From Microbacterium sp. ET2 (GTDB lineage: Bacteria; Actinomycetota; Actinomycetes; Actinomycetales; Microbacteriaceae): a DNA stretch of 64,000 nt. Location: positions 3,286,001 to 3,350,000 of the forward strand of contig NZ_CP128170.1 of NCBI RefSeq assembly GCF_030347395.1, in the 5' to 3' direction. The notes beneath the pieces are model-generated. The model did no database searches and was not told the origin of the DNA. It saw only the letters and a list, made by a program, of their open reading frames with translations. The translations under genes and the position numbers were made by a program. This document shows, piece after piece, positions 17,819 through 26,701 of this stretch. The first letter of the stretch is position 1; every line of letters starts with the position of its first letter.

Positions 17819-19663
17819 TCAGTCCTTACCGCTCTGGGGAGGTCGGGTCTCCTCGGCGACGATGACGTTCGAGGGACGCACCGCGGTCTCCGAGCGGCTG
17901 CCGTCGTCGATCGGCACGTGCGGAGCCTCGGGGACTCCCGCGCGCTCGTGGGCACCCTGCAGCTCGGCGTCCTTCTCGCTGGCGACGTGATCGAGCGTGT
18001 GGTGCTGGTGCTCCAGTGCCGCGTCGAGTTCCGTCTGCGTGAGCGGGGTGAGGCGGTCTTCGAAGAACCACCGCGAGATCGAGGCGCGTACGTTCTGGTG
18101 CCACGGGATGCGGCCCTTCGCGTTCGGGCGAACCACCAGAGGCTCGTAGACGTCGGTCTCGATGAGCTTCCACCGCTCGTACTCGTCGACCGGCTGATGG
18201 ACCTCGATGTACTCGCCGCCCGGGAGCCGCACGATGCGGCCGGACTCGTAACCGTGAAGGAGGATCTCACGGTCCTTCTTCTGCAGCGCGATGCAGATGC
18301 GCTTGGTGACGAAGTAGGCGATGATCGGGCCGAGGATCAGCGCGACCTGGAGCGTGTGGATGACACCCTCCATCGTCAGCCAGAAGTGGGTCGCGATCAG
18401 GTCGGAGGACGCCGCCGCCCACATCACTGCGTAGAAGGTGACTCCGGCCGCGCCGATGGCCGTACGGGTCGCCGCGTTGCGGGGGCGCTGAGCGATGTGG
18501 TGCTCGCGCTTGTCACCCGTGATCCACGCCTCGATGAAGGGGTAGAGGGCTACCACGACGAGGAAGAGGCCGAGGATCGTGATCGGGATGATGATGTTCC
18601 ATGACCAGGTGCGGTCGAGGAAGACCGTCTCCAGGTGCGGCGGGATCAGCCTGAGCATCCCGTCGGCGAAGCCGATGTACCAGTCCGGCTGCGTTCCCGC
18701 CGACACCGGAGAGGGGTCGTACGGGCCGTAGTTCCAGATCGGGTTGATCGTGAACAGGGACGCGACCAACACGATCACGCCGAACGTGATGAAGAAGAAG
18801 CCGCCCATCTTGGACATGTAGACCGGCATCATCGGGTAGCCCACGACATTGTCGTTCGTGCGGCCGGGACCGGCGAACTGCGTGTGCTTGTTGATGATCA
18901 TCAGCATCAGGTGGGCGACCAGCAGCGCGACGAGGATCGCAGGCAGCAGCAGGATGTGCAGCGCGTAGAGGCGACCGACGATGGCGGTGCCCGGGAACTC
19001 GCCGCCGAAGAGCAGGAACGAGGTCCAGGTGCCGATGAGGGGGATGCCCTTGATCATGCCGTCGATGATGCGCAGGCCGTTGCCCGAGAGCACGTCGTCG
19101 GGAAGCGAGTAGCCGGTGAAGCCCTCACCCATCGCCAGGACGAACAGCACGAAGCCGATGACCCAGTTGAGCTCGCGGGGCTTGCGGAACGCTCCGGTGA
19201 AGAACACGCGCAGCATGTGCACGCCGATGCCGGCGATGAAGACCAGCGCCGCCCAGTGGTGGATCTGCCGGACCAGGAGGCCGCCGCGGATGTCGAAGGA
19301 GATCTCGAGGGTCGAGGCCATAGCCGCCGACATTTCGATGCCGCGCATCGGCAGCCAGGAACCGGTGTAGTGGGTCTCGACCATGGATGCGTCGAAGAAG
19401 AACGTCAGGAACGTCCCCGAGATGAGGACGACGACGAAGCTCCACAGCGCGATCTCACCGAGCATGAACGACCAGTGGTCGGGGAAGATCTTGCGTCCCA
19501 GCTCCTTGACGAAGCCGGAGACGCTCGTGCGCTCATCGACGTAGTTGGCCGCCCAGCCGACGAATCGGCCTCCCAGCGGCTTGCCGTCGGTCGTGCCCTG
19601 GGTTCCGTCCGTCATGGCCGGCTCGAGGGTCACGTTCTCTGTGGGGTGGTTCCCGGTGCTCAT
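17819..19663 (-). CDS. qcrB: Cytochrome bc1 complex cytochrome b subunit
   Basis: Membrane core of the menaquinol:cytochrome c reductase, holding hemes bL and bH. The 614-residue product has eight or more transmembrane helices, with heme-ligand and quinol motifs seen in QIHHWAALVFIAGIGVHMLR, FTGYSLPDDVLSG, LYALHILLLP and GPYDPSP. The long polar C-terminal tail (about 430-614) is typical of actinobacterial QcrB. It overlaps qcrA by 4 bp (ATGA), so translation is coupled. Confidence 0.97.
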   Translation of the reverse strand: MSTGNHPTENVTLEPAMTDGTQGTTDGKPLGGRFVGWAANYVDERTSVSGFVKELGRKIFPDHWSFMLGEIALWSFVVVLISGTFLTFFFDASMVETHYTGSWLPMRGIEMSAAMASTLEISFDIRGGLLVRQIHHWAALVFIAGIGVHMLRVFFTGAFRKPRELNWVIGFVLFVLAMGEGFTGYSLPDDVLSGNGLRIIDGMIKGIPLIGTWTSFLLFGGEFPGTAIVGRLYALHILLLPAILVALLVAHLMLMIINKHTQFAGPGRTNDNVVGYPMMPVYMSKMGGFFFITFGVIVLVASLFTINPIWNYGPYDPSPVSAGTQPDWYIGFADGMLRLIPPHLETVFLDRTWSWNIIIPITILGLFLVVVALYPFIEAWITGDKREHHIAQRPRNAATRTAIGAAGVTFYAVMWAAASSDLIATHFWLTMEGVIHTLQVALILGPIIAYFVTKRICIALQKKDREILLHGYESGRIVRLPGGEYIEVHQPVDEYERWKLIETDVYEPLVVRPNAKGRIPWHQNVRASISRWFFEDRLTPLTQTELDAALEHQHHTLDHVASEKDAELQGAHERAGVPEAPHVPIDDGSRSETAVRPSNVIVAEETRPPQSGKD

Positions 19664-20739
19664 CGGCGCTCCCAGAAGCTCGGGCCAACGGGTTCGGTGA
19701 AGTCACTCTGGGCCACGAGGTAGCCCTCGTCGTCCACCGTGATCGGTAGCTGCGGCAGCGGCCGGGCGGCCGGACCGAAGATCACCCGGGCGCCGTTGGC
19801 CACGTCGAACTGTGACTGGTGGCACGGGCACAGCAGGTGGTGGGTCAGCTGTTCGTAGAGGGCCACGGGGCAGCCGACGTGCGTGCAGACCTTGGAGTAG
19901 GCCACGATTCCGTCGTAGGTCCAGTCCAGGCGGTTGGTCTCAGCGGGAAGGTCCTCCGGTCGCAGACGCATCAGCAGGACGATCGCCTTCGCCTTCTCCT
20001 CGAGGTATCCCTCTTCATGCGAGAGCTCGGCGAGAGGCTCGGGGATGACGTGGAAGGCGGAGCCGAGGGTGACGTCGGCGGCACGGATGGGCTCTCCGGT
20101 GGGGTCGAGGGCGAGACGCATGCCCTCCCCCCACATCGTGTGCTCGAGGAGCGCGACCGGGTTTCCGGCGATGGGGTTCTCGGTCGAGTCGAACGGAGCG
20201 AGACCCCGGAACAGTGTGATGCCCGGCAGGATCGAGGCGACGAGCGCGGCGAACAGGCCGTTGCGGATGAGAGCGCGGCGGCCGAAGCCGGATTCCTCGT
20301 TCGCGGTGCGGAACGCCTCCACGACGGCGACGCGCGTCGTGTCCTTGCCACGGGTGGCGTGGCGGGGCTCGATGTGCTCCTTGTCGGCCATGATCGCCTT
20401 GGACCAGTGGATGGCGGCGATGCCGATGGCCAGGAGCGCCAGAGCGATCCCGAGGCCGATGAAGAGGTTGTTGTACCGGATGTCGGTCAGGCGGCCGCTC
20501 TCGATCGGGAACGCGAAATACGCCACGATCGCTGCGATGCTGCCGGCGACCGACAGGTAGAACAGGGTGTAGACCGTGCGGACCGCCCGCTTCATCGCGG
20601 CGGGGTCCTTGTCCGTCATCCGCTCACGGTGGGGCGGCAGAACCGGTGCCTTCACCGGATCCTTGACGGCCACGGCAAGACCGCTCGAGGGCTGCCAGGA
20701 AGCCCTCTCGTGGGCGAGCGCGTCGTCCTCGTGTGCCAT
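19660..20739 (-). CDS. qcrA: Cytochrome bc1 complex Rieske iron-sulfur subunit
   Basis: Moves electrons from menaquinol to the diheme cytochrome c. The 359-residue protein is the long actinobacterial form: three transmembrane segments (about 55-77, 92-112, 160-178) before the soluble domain. The [2Fe-2S] ligands are in CTHVGC (285-290) and CPCHQS (304-309). ATG 20739 is chosen because it begins the conserved acidic N-terminus; the frame stays open further upstream but runs into qcrC. Confidence 0.96.
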   Translation of the reverse strand: MAHEDDALAHERASWQPSSGLAVAVKDPVKAPVLPPHRERMTDKDPAAMKRAVRTVYTLFYLSVAGSIAAIVAYFAFPIESGRLTDIRYNNLFIGLGIALALLAIGIAAIHWSKAIMADKEHIEPRHATRGKDTTRVAVVEAFRTANEESGFGRRALIRNGLFAALVASILPGITLFRGLAPFDSTENPIAGNPVALLEHTMWGEGMRLALDPTGEPIRAADVTLGSAFHVIPEPLAELSHEEGYLEEKAKAIVLLMRLRPEDLPAETNRLDWTYDGIVAYSKVCTHVGCPVALYEQLTHHLLCPCHQSQFDVANGARVIFGPAARPLPQLPITVDDEGYLVAQSDFTEPVGPSFWERR

Positions 20740-20768
20740 GGTGCTCCTCGTTGCTGTGTCGTGTCGGG

Positions 20769-21569
20769 TCAGTTGGATTTCGCCGTGACCCACACGGTGA
20801 TGGCGATCAGCGAACCGATGCCGAAGATCCAGATGAACAGACCCTCGGAGACCGGACCCAGCGAACCGAGCTCGAACCCACCGGGGGACCGGTTTTCCTG
20901 TATGTAGAGCAGGTAGGTGATGATGTCCCGCTTCTCCTCGAGGGAGAGGTTCATGTTGTTGAAGACCGGCATGTTCTGCGGGCCGGTCACCATCGCGGCG
21001 TAGATGTTCAGCGGCGACGTGCCGTCCAGAGCTGGGGCGTACTTGCCCTCCGTCAGCGCGCCACCTGCGCCGGCGACGTTGTGGCACATCGCGCAGTTGA
21101 TCCGGAAGAGCTCGCCACCGTGAGACGCATCGCCTTCACCGTCGAGGACTTCCTCGGCCGGGAACTCCGGACCGGGAGCAACCGACTGGACGTACTCCGC
21201 AAGCGCCTGAGTCTGCGCCTCGGTGAACTGCACGGGCTTCTGCGGAGCCTGCGGACCCTGAGCCTGCAACGGCATGCGCCCGGTGCTGACCTGGAAATGG
21301 ACCGACAGCTCGCCGACGCCGTAGAGCGACGGGCCGGCCTCGGAGCCCTGGAGGTCCAGGCCGTGGCAGGTGGCGCAGTTGGCCTGGAAGAGCAGCTCAC
21401 CGTCTTCGACGGTCAGCTCCTGCGTCGAACCACCGTCATCGGTGGCCGCGACGGCCGCAGAAGCGCCGGCGTAGACGCCGCCGGTGATCAGCAGGCCGAT
21501 GCCGATGAGGGCTGCGGCGGCCCAGGGGCTGCGGCGACCGGTCGCGCGCTGTGATTTCTTGCGTGCCAT
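20769..21569 (-). CDS. qcrC: Diheme cytochrome c subunit of the bc1 complex
   Basis: Replaces soluble cytochrome c in actinobacteria by wiring bc1 directly to the aa3 oxidase. The 266-residue protein has an N-terminal membrane anchor (about 16-40), two heme c sites (CATCH 65-69, CAMCH 159-163), and a C-terminal transmembrane helix (about 240-260). Start ATG 21569 follows a short 20-bp gap after ctaE. Order ctaE-qcrC-qcrA-qcrB on the minus strand is standard. Confidence 0.97.
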   Translation of the reverse strand: MARKKSQRATGRRSPWAAAALIGIGLLITGGVYAGASAAVAATDDGGSTQELTVEDGELLFQANCATCHGLDLQGSEAGPSLYGVGELSVHFQVSTGRMPLQAQGPQAPQKPVQFTEAQTQALAEYVQSVAPGPEFPAEEVLDGEGDASHGGELFRINCAMCHNVAGAGGALTEGKYAPALDGTSPLNIYAAMVTGPQNMPVFNNMNLSLEEKRDIITYLLYIQENRSPGGFELGSLGPVSEGLFIWIFGIGSLIAITVWVTAKSN

Positions 21570-21589
21570 GTCGAGGTTCAGCTCCGCTC

Positions 21590-22234
21590 TCACTTGAGGA
21601 AGTAGATGACGAGGAAGAGGGCGATCCAGACGACGTCGACGAAGTGCCAGTAGTACGACACCACGATCGCCGACGTCTCCTCCTTGCGTCCGAAGTTGCG
21701 GACCGCGTAGGCGCGTCCGATGACGAGGAGGAAGGCGATGAGACCACCCGTGACGTGCAGGGCGTGGAATCCGGTCGTGAGGTAGAAGGCCGACGCGTAC
21801 GAGTCGGCGTCGATCGACATTCCCTCGTAGACGAGCTGGGCGTACTCCCACACCTGACCCGACACGAAGATCGCGCCGAGCGCGAAGGTGAGCCAGAACC
21901 ACTCGACCATGCCCCAGCGGTTCCAGAAGCGGTTCGACTTCACCGTGTACGGCTGTGCACGCTCGGCAGCGAAGACGCCCATCTGGCATGTCACCGATGA
22001 CAGCACCAGGATGATCGTGTTGACGGTCGCATACGGCACGTTCAGCAGCTCGGTGCGCTCGGCCCAGAGCTCGGGCGAGGTGCTGCGGAGGGTGAAGTAG
22101 ATCGCGAACAGACCCGCGAAGAACATCACCTCCGAACCGAGCCATACGATCGTTCCGACGGCGACCGGATCGGGTCGCTTGACGGACCGCATGGCCTGGG
22201 AGTAGGTGGCAGGGGTGGTCGTCACGCTCCCCAT
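21590..22234 (-). CDS. ctaE: Cytochrome c oxidase subunit III
   Basis: Structural subunit of the aa3 oxidase, 214 residues with five transmembrane helices. The family sequences [28 protein letters not shown] and [20 protein letters not shown] are visible; the last is the canonical C-terminus. It heads the minus-strand ctaE-qcrCAB operon, while ctaC-ctaD-ctaF lie about 6 kb away on the other strand. The supercomplex subunits are therefore built from two convergent transcripts. ATG 22234 versus a GTG two codons later is not decided. Confidence 0.97.
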   Translation of the reverse strand: MGSVTTTPATYSQAMRSVKRPDPVAVGTIVWLGSEVMFFAGLFAIYFTLRSTSPELWAERTELLNVPYATVNTIILVLSSVTCQMGVFAAERAQPYTVKSNRFWNRWGMVEWFWLTFALGAIFVSGQVWEYAQLVYEGMSIDADSYASAFYLTTGFHALHVTGGLIAFLLVIGRAYAVRNFGRKEETSAIVVSYYWHFVDVVWIALFLVIYFLK

Positions 22235-22367
22235 TATGTCTGAGATCGGGCCGTCGATCGCCCAACGGATCGGGTGGATCTCTCACCGTCGAACCAATCC
22301 GTGCGCTGCGCGATCGCTGAGGTTCCCCTCACAAAACCCCGCGAAATAGCCGAGCTGCGGTCGACAG
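22235..22367. promoter_or_regulatory. Divergent ctaE / trpD promoter region
   Basis: A spacer of about 130 bp between divergent starts. It contains a local A-run (ACAAAACCCC) and several GATCGG/CGATCG-type words, but I could not place a convincing -35/-10 pair for ctaE. Confidence 0.35.
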
Positions 22368-22373
22368 TAGGCT
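22368..22373 (+). promoter_or_regulatory. TAGGCT -10-like hexamer before trpD
   Basis: TAGGCT ends 7 nt before the trpD ATG, in the leaderless position. The intervening GAGGGCC is a weak Shine-Dalgarno candidate. Confidence 0.45.
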
Positions 22374-22380
22374 GAGGGCC

Positions 22381-23445
22381 ATGGCAGAGCTGTCTTCATG
22401 GCCTGGTGTGCTGTCGAGCCTGTTGGATCGACGCGACCTCAGCGTGTCCGAATCCACCTGGGCGATGCGTCAGATCATGACGGGCGACGCGACTCCCGCG
22501 CAGATCGGCGGCTTCCTCACCGCGCTGCGCGCGAAGGGCGAGACGGTCGACGAGATCGTCGGTTTCCGCGACGCGATCCTCGAGGCGGCCGTGCCGCTCG
22601 ACGTGCCTGCCGACGTTCTCGACATCGTGGGCACGGGCGGCGACAGGTTCGGCACGGTGAACGTCTCGACCATGGCTGCCGTCGTCGCCGCGGCGTCCGG
22701 GATCCCGGTCGTGAAGCATGGCAACAAGGCCGCCAGCTCGTCCTCGGGATCCTCCGACGTGCTCTCCGCCCTGGGTATCGATCTCACCCTCGACCCCGCG
22801 GCCGTGGCCGAGAGCCTCTCCCGCGCGGGCATCACTTTCGCCTTCGCCACGGCATTCCACCCGGGATTCCGGCATGCGGGTCCGGCGCGCAGGGAGCTCG
22901 GCGTTCCGACGGTGTTCAATTTCCTCGGGCCGCTGTGCAACCCCGCCCGCGCCGAGGCGAACGCCGTGGGCGTGGCGAACCTCGACCGCGTCCCTCTCAT
23001 CACCGGCGTCTTCCGCACGAGAGGCGCGACCGCGCTGGTCTTCCGCGGCGACGACGGACTGGATGAGCTCACCACGACCGGTCACAGCAGGTTGTGGGAG
23101 ATCAGCCTCGGCGACGTGCACGAGCACGATCTCGACCCGCGCGACCTCGGCATCCCGCTCGCAGACATCGATGACCTGCTGGGTGGACAGCCTGAGGAGA
23201 ACGCCGCGGTCGTCCGCCGCGTGTTCGACGGCGAGAGCGGCCCGGTCCGCGACATCGTGCTGCTCAACGCCGCCGCCGGCATCGTCGCCTACCGGCTCTT
23301 CCGTGATCCCGGCCAGGCGGGCCGCCCGATCCTGGAGCGGCTCGCCGAGGCCCGGGATGACGCTGCCACGGCCGTCGACGACGGTGCGGCCGCCCGCAAG
23401 CTCGACGACTGGGTCGCCACCTCGCAGGCGCTCGCGGGGGCATGA
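22381..23445 (+). CDS. trpD: Anthranilate phosphoribosyltransferase
   Basis: Second step of tryptophan synthesis: joins anthranilate and PRPP. At 354 residues it is normal length. PRPP/Mg motifs GTGGD (84-88), NVSTMAA and KHGNKA (112-117) are present, followed by FAFATAFHPG and FNFLGPLCNPA, which line the anthranilate channel. It is isolated from other trp genes. The downstream PHP gene overlaps it by 4 bp (ATGA). Confidence 0.96.
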   Translation: MAELSSWPGVLSSLLDRRDLSVSESTWAMRQIMTGDATPAQIGGFLTALRAKGETVDEIVGFRDAILEAAVPLDVPADVLDIVGTGGDRFGTVNVSTMAAVVAAASGIPVVKHGNKAASSSSGSSDVLSALGIDLTLDPAAVAESLSRAGITFAFATAFHPGFRHAGPARRELGVPTVFNFLGPLCNPARAEANAVGVANLDRVPLITGVFRTRGATALVFRGDDGLDELTTTGHSRLWEISLGDVHEHDLDPRDLGIPLADIDDLLGGQPEENAAVVRRVFDGESGPVRDIVLLNAAAGIVAYRLFRDPGQAGRPILERLAEARDDAATAVDDGAAARKLDDWVATSQALAGA

Positions 23446-24437
23446 ACCCGCACGATGCGCTGACCGAGATCGCGCGACTTCTCGAGCGCGAGCGGTCGTC
23501 GCGGTACAAGTCCAAGGCTTTCCGGGCCGCTGCGGACGCCATCGCCGACCTCGACGACGCCCAGCTGCGCGACACCGCCTCGCTGAAGCGGCGGAAGGGC
23601 ATCGGCGATTCGACCTTCGCCGTGATCCAGGAGGCCCTTGCGGGCCGGGTTCCGCAGTATCTGACGGATCTGCGCGCCAAGGCCGGGGGAGAGCGGATGT
23701 CGGCGCTGCGGCCCCTGCTTCGGGGAGACCTCCACGCACACAGCGAATGGTCGGACGGACTCACGTCGATCGACCTGATGGTCGCCGCCGCGAACGACCT
23801 CGGACACGAGTACTTCGCGCTGACCGATCATTCCCCGCGTCTGCGCGTGGCGAACGGCCTGTCGGCTGAACGACTGCGCGAACAGCTGGCGGTCATCCGG
23901 TCGCTTCCTCCCGGCGGTGTCACCGTCCTCACCGGCATCGAGGTCGACATCCTCGACGACGGCGGTCTCGACCAGGAAGCCGACCTGCTCCGCGAGCTCG
24001 ACGTGGTCGTCGCGTCGGTGCATTCCCATCTGCGCATGGAGCGCGCCGCCATGACAAGGCGCATGGTCGCGGCGGTCTCGAGCGGCCGCGTCGATGTGCT
24101 CGGGCACGTCACCGGGCGGCTGGTCGAAGGATCGCGCGGGACGCGCCCGCCATCGGAGTTCGACGCGCGCGCCGTCTTCGATGCCTGCGCGGCGCACCGG
24201 GTCGCGGTGGAGATCAACTCCCGCCCCGAACGCCAGGATCCGCCCGACGACCTCATCGCGGTCGCCCTCGACGCCGGCTGTCTGTTCTCCATCGACTCCG
24301 ATGCCCACGCACCCGGGCAGCTGTCGCTCCTGGACTACGGTGCCGAACGCGCCGAGAAGGCCGGAGTCCCCGCCGAGCGGATCGTCACCACCTGGTCGCG
24401 GGAGAAGCTCCGGGAGTGGACGGGCTCCCGGCGGTGA
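23442..24437 (+). CDS. PHP-domain phosphoesterase with PolX-like N-terminal domain
   Basis: 331 residues. Residues 1-85 look like the helix-hairpin-helix / 8-kDa start of bacterial DNA polymerase X (AIADLDDAQLRDTASLKRRKGIG). They are followed directly by a PHP metallophosphoesterase domain: DLHAHSEWSDG, ALTDHSPRL, GIEVDIL, VVASVHSH and SIDSDAH give the full set of metal ligands. The Pol-beta palm that normally sits between these parts is absent. The activity may be a 3' phosphatase/exonuclease or histidinol-phosphatase-like; the former fits the HhH domain. Overlaps trpD and the MFS gene by a few bp. Confidence 0.8.
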   Translation: MNPHDALTEIARLLERERSSRYKSKAFRAAADAIADLDDAQLRDTASLKRRKGIGDSTFAVIQEALAGRVPQYLTDLRAKAGGERMSALRPLLRGDLHAHSEWSDGLTSIDLMVAAANDLGHEYFALTDHSPRLRVANGLSAERLREQLAVIRSLPPGGVTVLTGIEVDILDDGGLDQEADLLRELDVVVASVHSHLRMERAAMTRRMVAAVSSGRVDVLGHVTGRLVEGSRGTRPPSEFDARAVFDACAAHRVAVEINSRPERQDPPDDLIAVALDAGCLFSIDSDAHAPGQLSLLDYGAERAEKAGVPAERIVTTWSREKLREWTGSRR

Positions 24438-25732
24438 GGCGCTCGTTCCCCTGGTTCGTCATCGCCGGCGTCCTCACCGCCTCGCTGAGCCTGCGCGGAC
24501 CCATCGTCTCGCCGACGCCGGTGCTGCGCGACATCGAGTCGGACCTGGGCATCACCGGCGCGACCGCCGGCCTCCTCACCACCGCGCCCGTGCTCATGTT
24601 CGCGCTTCTCACCCCGCTCGCCGCCGTCTTCGTCCGCCGCACCGGTGCGGAGATGGCCCTCCTCGTCTCGCTGTCGGGCGTGCTGTTGGGCACGGTGATC
24701 CGCGCTGTGCCGGACTTCGGGTTCATGCTGGCCGGGATGGTCGTCATCGGAGCCTCCATCACGATCGGCAATGTCGTGATCCCCGTGATCATCCGGCGCG
24801 ACGTGCCGCCCGAGCGGGTCGCGGTCGTCACCGCGGGGTACGCGGCGACCATGAACGTCGGCTCGCTTCTGACGTCATCGCTCACCGCGCCCCTGGCATC
24901 CCTCATCGGCTGGCCGTGGGCGCTGCTGTCGTGGTCGCTGATCACGATCGCCGGCATCGTGCTCTGGGGTATGCATCTCGCGCGGTCACGGCGTCAGGGC
25001 GAAGACGCGCTGCGCTACTCCGGAGACGTCGCGCCTCAGCGTCACGGTCACGGCCCGGCATCCGCTCTCGACATCGACCCGGCCACGATCACGGGCCCGC
25101 TGCCGATCGTCGCCTCGCGGCGCGAGGAGAGGTCGATGATGCGCCGGCCGGTCACATGGCTGCTCGTGGCGTCTTTCGGGCTCCAGAGCTTCCTCTACTA
25201 CGGCCTGTCGACCTGGATGCCCGCCATCGCCTCCGACGAGCTCGGGGTCGGGCCCGACACGGCAGGCGTGCTCGCGTCGATCTACCAGGGTGCCGGGATC
25301 CTGGGAGCGTTCGTTGTTCCCTTCCTCGCCCGGTGGACGCCACGGCTGGTGCCACCCGTGGTCATCTGCGTGTCGTGGGTCGTGCTCGGTGTCGGACTGC
25401 TCGCCGCTCCTGATCTGCTGGGTCTGTGGCTCGCGATCGGGGCGATCGGGCATGCGGGAGGGTTCGTCGTGATCTTCTCGGTGCTCGTCGCCGTGGCGCG
25501 CAGCGACAGTGAAGCGGCGGGCCTCTCGGCCTTCGTGCAGGGTGGAGGATACGTCGTCGCCGCGGCGGGTGGACCCCTGTTCGGTCTGCTGCACGACCTC
25601 ACCGGCAGCTGGACGCCCGCGCTCGTGCTCGTCCTCGCTCTCGTCGGGGTCTATTCCGCGGTGCTGATCGGAGCTAGCGTCGCCTCCATGCGGAGCGGAC
25701 CGCGGGGAGCGGCGAAGGGGGGACGAGGATGA
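24434..25732 (+). CDS. MFS transporter, CynX/NimT-like
   Basis: Twelve-helix major facilitator, about 432 residues, in the cytoplasmic membrane. The N-terminus LTASLSLRGPIVSPTPVL and the first half around GADLGITGATAGLLTT-like sequence resemble the CynX/NimT (cyanate/nitroimidazole) branch; the actual cargo is unknown. A polar cytosolic loop lies near 190-235. GTG 24434 overlaps the previous TGA (GTGA); another GTG at 24416 is possible. The next lipoprotein gene overlaps its 3' end by 4 bp. Confidence 0.85.
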   Translation: MRRSFPWFVIAGVLTASLSLRGPIVSPTPVLRDIESDLGITGATAGLLTTAPVLMFALLTPLAAVFVRRTGAEMALLVSLSGVLLGTVIRAVPDFGFMLAGMVVIGASITIGNVVIPVIIRRDVPPERVAVVTAGYAATMNVGSLLTSSLTAPLASLIGWPWALLSWSLITIAGIVLWGMHLARSRRQGEDALRYSGDVAPQRHGHGPASALDIDPATITGPLPIVASRREERSMMRRPVTWLLVASFGLQSFLYYGLSTWMPAIASDELGVGPDTAGVLASIYQGAGILGAFVVPFLARWTPRLVPPVVICVSWVVLGVGLLAAPDLLGLWLAIGAIGHAGGFVVIFSVLVAVARSDSEAAGLSAFVQGGGYVVAAAGGPLFGLLHDLTGSWTPALVLVLALVGVYSAVLIGASVASMRSGPRGAAKGGRG

Positions 25733-26253
25733 CGCGGCATCGGCGCCTCGGTGAAAGGGCCGGCCTCGCGATCGTCCTCGGGTGCGCGCTCTCGGTCGTC
25801 GCAGGATGTGCCGTCGGGGGAATGCAGGACTCGGGTGAATCGAGGGCGGGAAGTCCGACGCCGACGGCGGCCTGCCCGGCCGTCCCGGGAGTCGAGCTGC
25901 CACCCGAGTGCGCTCCCTACGACCCCGACGCCGCAATGGCCGCCAACGACGGCTACCGGGAGCGCATACCGTTGTCGGACGAGGCTGTCGCAGCGAACCG
26001 CGAGCTCCTTCCGAAGGTGGTCGTGGCGTTGGACTCGCTGCGAAGCGACGGGGCGGTCACCCCGGAGTCGGTCGTCGGGACGCTTCAGGACGCGGGGCTG
26101 ACGGACGTGCAGACGCGAGGAGATCCGGACGGTCTGCTCTTCGGAGCGATGGGCGCGGCCGGTGGGTGCTTCTACGGAGAGATCACCGCGCAGACGGTGC
26201 AGATCGAGGTCGGCGGGCTCATTCTCGACGGCGGCTGTCTGCCGGCGCAGTGA
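25729..26253 (+). CDS. Putative lipoprotein of unknown function
   Basis: 174 residues. The lipoprotein signal has a hydrophobic core and lipobox VAGC (Cys27), followed by a Gly/Ser/Pro-rich linker. The mature part holds two further cysteines (in AACPAV and CAPYDPD), and two more near the C-terminus (GGCFYGE, GGCLPAQ), so disulfides are plausible outside the membrane. No known domain is recognised. Translation is coupled to the MFS gene by a 4-bp overlap. Confidence 0.75.
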   Translation: MTRHRRLGERAGLAIVLGCALSVVAGCAVGGMQDSGESRAGSPTPTAACPAVPGVELPPECAPYDPDAAMAANDGYRERIPLSDEAVAANRELLPKVVVALDSLRSDGAVTPESVVGTLQDAGLTDVQTRGDPDGLLFGAMGAAGGCFYGEITAQTVQIEVGGLILDGGCLPAQ

Positions 26254-26266
26254 GGAGCGTGAGCCG

Positions 26267-26701
26267 ATGAGCATCGATGGCCCGCGTGAGATCCGCGTCC
26301 GCGCGGGGCGCGTGCAGCCGTCCGGCTCTTGGATCTATGTCTGGATCGATGTCGCGACCAAAGCGGTGGCATACGTCGGTGGCACGGGATTCGATCCGGA
26401 GCTGCGTGCCCATCTGCACGTCACCAGTAGCGAGCCCGATACCGGCCGAGTCCGCGCAACGATCCCGCGATACGACGAGACGGACTTCGACGTTCTGGCG
26501 TTCGCCGTGCCCCTCGAGATCGGCCGGACCGAGGTGAAGAACGCACTCATCGCGGAGCTCAGGAGCGGTGGGGGGCTGCCGGAGCCGGCATCGCCGGAGG
26601 TCGCGGGGTTCGTCGCGCACATCCTCAGCGAGCTCGATGATCGTGGGATCATGATGGCGTTCGAGGGCGCGGTCCGGCCGGGAGACAGATCGCCCAGATG
26701 A
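26267..26701 (+). CDS. GIY-YIG nuclease-like protein
   Basis: 144 residues. WIYVWID (22-28) and AYVGGTGFDPELRAHLH (35-51) match the two halves of the GIY-YIG motif and the following helix. Glu89 in the segment TEVKNALIAEL fits the metal-binding glutamate of the family. No DNA-binding module is attached. The role is unknown; small stand-alone members exist widely. Start ATG 26267 follows GAGGAG with good spacing. The stop overlaps the next ATG (ATGA), tying it to the unknown gene at 26698. Confidence 0.55.
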   Translation: MSIDGPREIRVRAGRVQPSGSWIYVWIDVATKAVAYVGGTGFDPELRAHLHVTSSEPDTGRVRATIPRYDETDFDVLAFAVPLEIGRTEVKNALIAELRSGGGLPEPASPEVAGFVAHILSELDDRGIMMAFEGAVRPGDRSPR

